From Desulfatibacillaceae bacterium (lineage in GTDB: Bacteria > Desulfobacterota > Desulfobacteria > Desulfobacterales > Desulfatibacillaceae): DNA of 7,538 nucleotides. The notes beneath the pieces are model-generated. The model did no database searches and had not been told where the DNA came from. It worked only from the letters and a program-made list of their open reading frames with translations. Location: positions 1 to 7,538 of the forward strand of contig JASEHB010000108.1 of NCBI GenBank assembly GCA_030018745.1, read 5' to 3'. Below, piece after piece: positions 5,751 to 7,538 of this stretch; position 1 is the first letter of the stretch; every line of letters starts with the position of its first letter. Made by a program: the position numbers and the translations under genes.

Positions 5751-6347
5751 ATGAAAAAGCCTTCCGTATTTCAAACAGCTCTTTTTGCCCTGCTTGTGTT
5801 TGCAGGGGCCTGCGTCACGGTCAACATCTACTTTCCTGCGGCCCAGGTGCAGAAGGCTGCCGAGCAGATTGTTGACGAGGTTTACCAGGGGGGGGTACTG
5901 CCGGATGTACAAACCGGAAAAATTGCCCCTGTCCTGAAGCGTTTTCTGGCCCTTGTGGGGCCGGCATCCGCCCATGCCCAGGACAGCCAGGCCGCCACTT
6001 CCGTGAGCAATGCCAGCATTCGGGTGGAAAAGGACATAATCACCGCAAACCATGAGCAGTTGAAGCCCCATTACCAGAGCGGGGCTGTGGGCATACAAAA
6101 TGACGGCTACATAACCGTGCGCAGCACACAGGGCCTTGCCATACGCGATGTGGCCACCCTGCGGCGGCTTGTGGATGCGGACAACCAGGCCAGAAAGCGC
6201 CTGTACGCGGCTGTTGCCCAGGCCCTTGAAATAGAGCCTGGCGAGCTTGACAAGGTTGCCGCAATTTTTGCGGACCAGTGGCGCGAAAAAGCCCCTTCCG
6301 GCTGGTGGATTCAGGATGGCCAGGGCAATTGGAGCGCAAAACCATAA
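5751..6347 (+). CDS. DUF1318 (YdbL-family) lipoprotein with YnbE-like N-terminus
   Basis: The 198-aa product begins with a lipoprotein-type signal: MKKPS, a hydrophobic stretch (6-19) and AGAC with candidate lipidated Cys21. The -3 residue is Ala rather than Leu, so the lipobox is imperfect. Then come VTVNIYFPA (22-30) and a helix (31-45), seen at the start of many proteobacterial DUF1318 proteins. Residues 87-198 are the DUF1318/YdbL domain: NDGYITV (117-123), LRRLVDADNQARKRLY (137-152) and the terminal GWWIQDGQGNW (184-194). In E. coli, YdbH works with the lipoprotein YnbE, which extends its C-terminal strands at the outer membrane, and YdbL, a periplasmic helper. Here one polypeptide may do both jobs. 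Between the halves, KRFLALVGPASAHA|Q (63-77) looks like a relic signal peptide. AGAGGAGG lies 7 nt before the ATG, and the gene sits 13 nt after the ydbH-like gene, so the two are surely co-transcribed. Confidence 0.8.
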   Translation: MKKPSVFQTALFALLVFAGACVTVNIYFPAAQVQKAAEQIVDEVYQGGVLPDVQTGKIAPVLKRFLALVGPASAHAQDSQAATSVSNASIRVEKDIITANHEQLKPHYQSGAVGIQNDGYITVRSTQGLAIRDVATLRRLVDADNQARKRLYAAVAQALEIEPGELDKVAAIFADQWREKAPSGWWIQDGQGNWSAKP

Positions 6348-6388
6348 AGCACCATCAACACAACAGGCAAAAAAACTGGTTTTATTTT

Positions 6389-7279
6389 ATGAGGCATAAA
6401 ACAATTGGTATTGGGATTGCGCTTGCCCTGGCGCTTTTGCTGGGGCAGGCAGCAGGCGGGTTTTTGCGCCCCTGCGCGGGAGCCGTGGCGGCAGACCCCT
6501 CCATGACAGCGCTGATGCTGGCCGCCAAAACCGGAGATTACCACGCCCTGGTGCGGGAGTTGGGCAAAAACCCGGATCTGGAGGCCACAAACAGCGATGG
6601 CGACACTCCCCTGCTTCTGGCGGTTGGGGAAGGCCACATGCTTCTTGCCACCACCCTCATTGAGGCAGGGGCCAATGTCAACGCCCAGGACGGCAGATAC
6701 GGCTTCAGCCCCCTGATGCTTGCTGCGTCCCAGGGCATTGTTCCCCTCATGCAAAAGCTTGTGCAAAGCGGCGCGCAGATAAACGCCCGCAGCATAAGGG
6801 GGCAGAGCGCCCTTTATCTGGCTGCATTCAAAGGGCATTACGAGGCAGCGGAATTCCTTATAAACGCCGGGGCGGAAATAAATGCAAGGGACGAGGTTGG
6901 CCAGACCCCCCTTTACCTTGCCGCAGCCTACGGCCACAACAATCTTGTTTCCCTGCTCCTAACAAAGGGGGCTGACCCCAATATCCTTTCCGGCCCGGAA
7001 AAAAAGACCCCGCTCATAATAGCCTCTGCTGCAAACCAGGCCCAAACCGTACAAAAGCTTCTGGAGCACCGCACCAGCGTTCATCTGGCAGACAATGACG
7101 GCATGACAGCCCTCATGTGGGCCGCATCCCAGGGGTTTTACGAGATATGCCGGATGCTGCTCATGGCAGGGGCAAGCTTTGACATTCCCGACAACGAGGG
7201 CCGCTCCGCCCTTGCCTGGGCAGCCCAGAACGGGCATGGCGAAATCGTGGCCCTAATGCTGGGCAGCTCATCCCGATAA
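6389..7279 (+). CDS. Exported ankyrin-repeat protein
   Basis: The 296-aa protein has a signal peptide (RHK at 2-4, hydrophobic 5-24, likely cleavage near AVA|A, residues 32-35) and then about eight ankyrin repeats with a period of 33-34, starting near residues 38, 71, 105, 138, 171, 205, 238 and 271. Each shows the usual TPLxxAA, a helix pair and GADxNAxD-like turns; the sixth is the most divergent (ASAANQ, HRTSV) and the last is a cap ending LGSSSR. Ankyrin arrays bind other proteins, so a periplasmic scaffold or regulator is likely, but the partner cannot be read. It follows the YdbL-family gene by 41 nt and is followed by the likely operon terminator, suggesting one transcript with the YdbH/YdbL pair. 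The ATG at 6389 is chosen because it starts directly at the signal peptide. There is no clear Shine-Dalgarno sequence; an in-frame GTG at 6278 lies inside the upstream gene and would bury the signal. Confidence 0.85.
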   Translation: MRHKTIGIGIALALALLLGQAAGGFLRPCAGAVAADPSMTALMLAAKTGDYHALVRELGKNPDLEATNSDGDTPLLLAVGEGHMLLATTLIEAGANVNAQDGRYGFSPLMLAASQGIVPLMQKLVQSGAQINARSIRGQSALYLAAFKGHYEAAEFLINAGAEINARDEVGQTPLYLAAAYGHNNLVSLLLTKGADPNILSGPEKKTPLIIASAANQAQTVQKLLEHRTSVHLADNDGMTALMWAASQGFYEICRMLLMAGASFDIPDNEGRSALAWAAQNGHGEIVALMLGSSSR

Positions 7280-7329
7280 CAAAACAGGTTTTAAAACAGG
7301 CCCAATTGCAAAACCAAAAATATTTGCCA

Positions 7330-7363
7330 GGGAGGGGCTTTTTTCAAAAATGCCCTCCCCTTT
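7330..7363 (+). terminator. Probable terminator after the ankyrin gene
   Basis: GGGAGGG (7330-7336) pairs perfectly with CCCTCCC (7353-7359), and within the loop TTTTTT and AAAAA can pair further. A competing register, AGGGAGGGGC with GCCCTCCCCT (7329-7361), pairs with one mismatch and one G-U. Only three T follow the stem, so efficiency as an intrinsic terminator is uncertain. It lies 50 nt after the ankyrin stop codon. Confidence 0.5.
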
Positions 7364-7538
7364 CGCACCCACCATCAAAAGTTTTTGGATAATTATAACA
7401 AGTAGTTGTGTTGGCTATGAAACTTAAGCCCCAACTCTGATATAGCCGCCCTTTAGCGCCCAGGAAAATGTTGGATATTTCCGGTATGCAGTTAACTTTA
7501 ACACACCGCATATATTATATTTTTAAGGCACATGACTT
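7364..7538. other. Right-hand intergenic end, no supported gene
   Basis: No frame here resembles a known protein and no RNA gene fold is seen. The last 70 bases are AT-rich. TTGGAT (7471-7476) with TAACTT (7493-7498) at 16-nt spacing, or TTAACT (7492-7497) with TTATAT (7515-7520) at 17 nt, could be a promoter for a plus-strand gene beyond the window. An ATG at 7532 stands behind AAGG (7525-7528), but only two codons are visible. Confidence 0.3.

Noticed and set aside
6311..6937. 208-aa minus-strand open frame opposite the ankyrin gene
   Set aside because: The plus strand there encodes clear ankyrin repeats with the expected 33-residue period; the opposite frame has no domain.
7300..7373. Possible tRNA 3' end (ACCCACCA near 7366-7373)
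   Set aside because: No acceptor stem, GTTCRA T-loop or anticodon arm can be placed upstream; the GC-rich hairpin explains the local structure.

Overview
The window looks like chromosomal DNA of an anaerobic, diderm bacterium, most likely a sulfate-reducing Desulfobacterota (former Deltaproteobacteria). The reasons are a desulforedoxin-type iron protein, a two-cluster ferredoxin, a sCache_2 sensor-like protein, and an AsmA/YdbH plus DUF1318/YdbL pair of the kind that needs an outer membrane. The genus cannot be read from the sequence. Genes are closely packed, with no insertion sequence, CRISPR array, tRNA or rRNA visible.

Layout. (1) 55-1514, plus strand: a near-consensus sigma-70 promoter (TTGACA-N17-GATAAT) drives an exported family-3 solute-binding protein, followed by a small exported Cache protein. 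The binding protein has its two halves in the reverse of the usual order and looks like a natural circular permutation broken at the hinge. (2) 1512-2452, minus strand: a compact cassette encodes a 70-aa protein with an exact desulforedoxin Cys spacing, an unannotated 36-aa protein coupled to it by TGATG, and a 2[4Fe-4S]-type ferredoxin whose best ATG and Shine-Dalgarno sequence are put out of frame by an A7 run. A long hairpin with a U-rich tail ends the unit. Upstream of the cassette, on the same strand, is what looks like the frameshifted C-terminal end of a P1B-type metal ATPase, so this may be a decayed metal-homeostasis operon. (3) 2504-7363, plus strand: a divergent promoter drives a 1056-aa AsmA-like/YdbH-type protein, then 13 nt later a DUF1318 (YdbL-family) lipoprotein that may fuse YnbE-like and YdbL-like parts, then an exported protein of about eight ankyrin repeats, then a GC-rich hairpin. 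(4) 7364-7538: no supported gene; the AT-rich end may hold a promoter for a gene beyond the window.

How they may work together. The YdbH/YdbL pair suggests transport of phospholipid between the inner and outer membranes, by analogy with the E. coli ydbH-ynbE-ydbL system. The minus-strand cassette is a set of small iron or iron-sulfur proteins, probably in electron transfer or metal/oxidative stress handling; its substrate is unknown. The binding protein and Cache protein are both periplasmic ligand-binding modules with no membrane partner in the window.

The most interesting points are the permuted binding protein, the P1B-ATPase remnant joined to the coupled redox cassette, the A7 frameshift at the ferredoxin start, and the apparent YnbE-YdbL fusion with a vestigial internal signal peptide. 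All family assignments come from reading motifs by eye; no database search was run.
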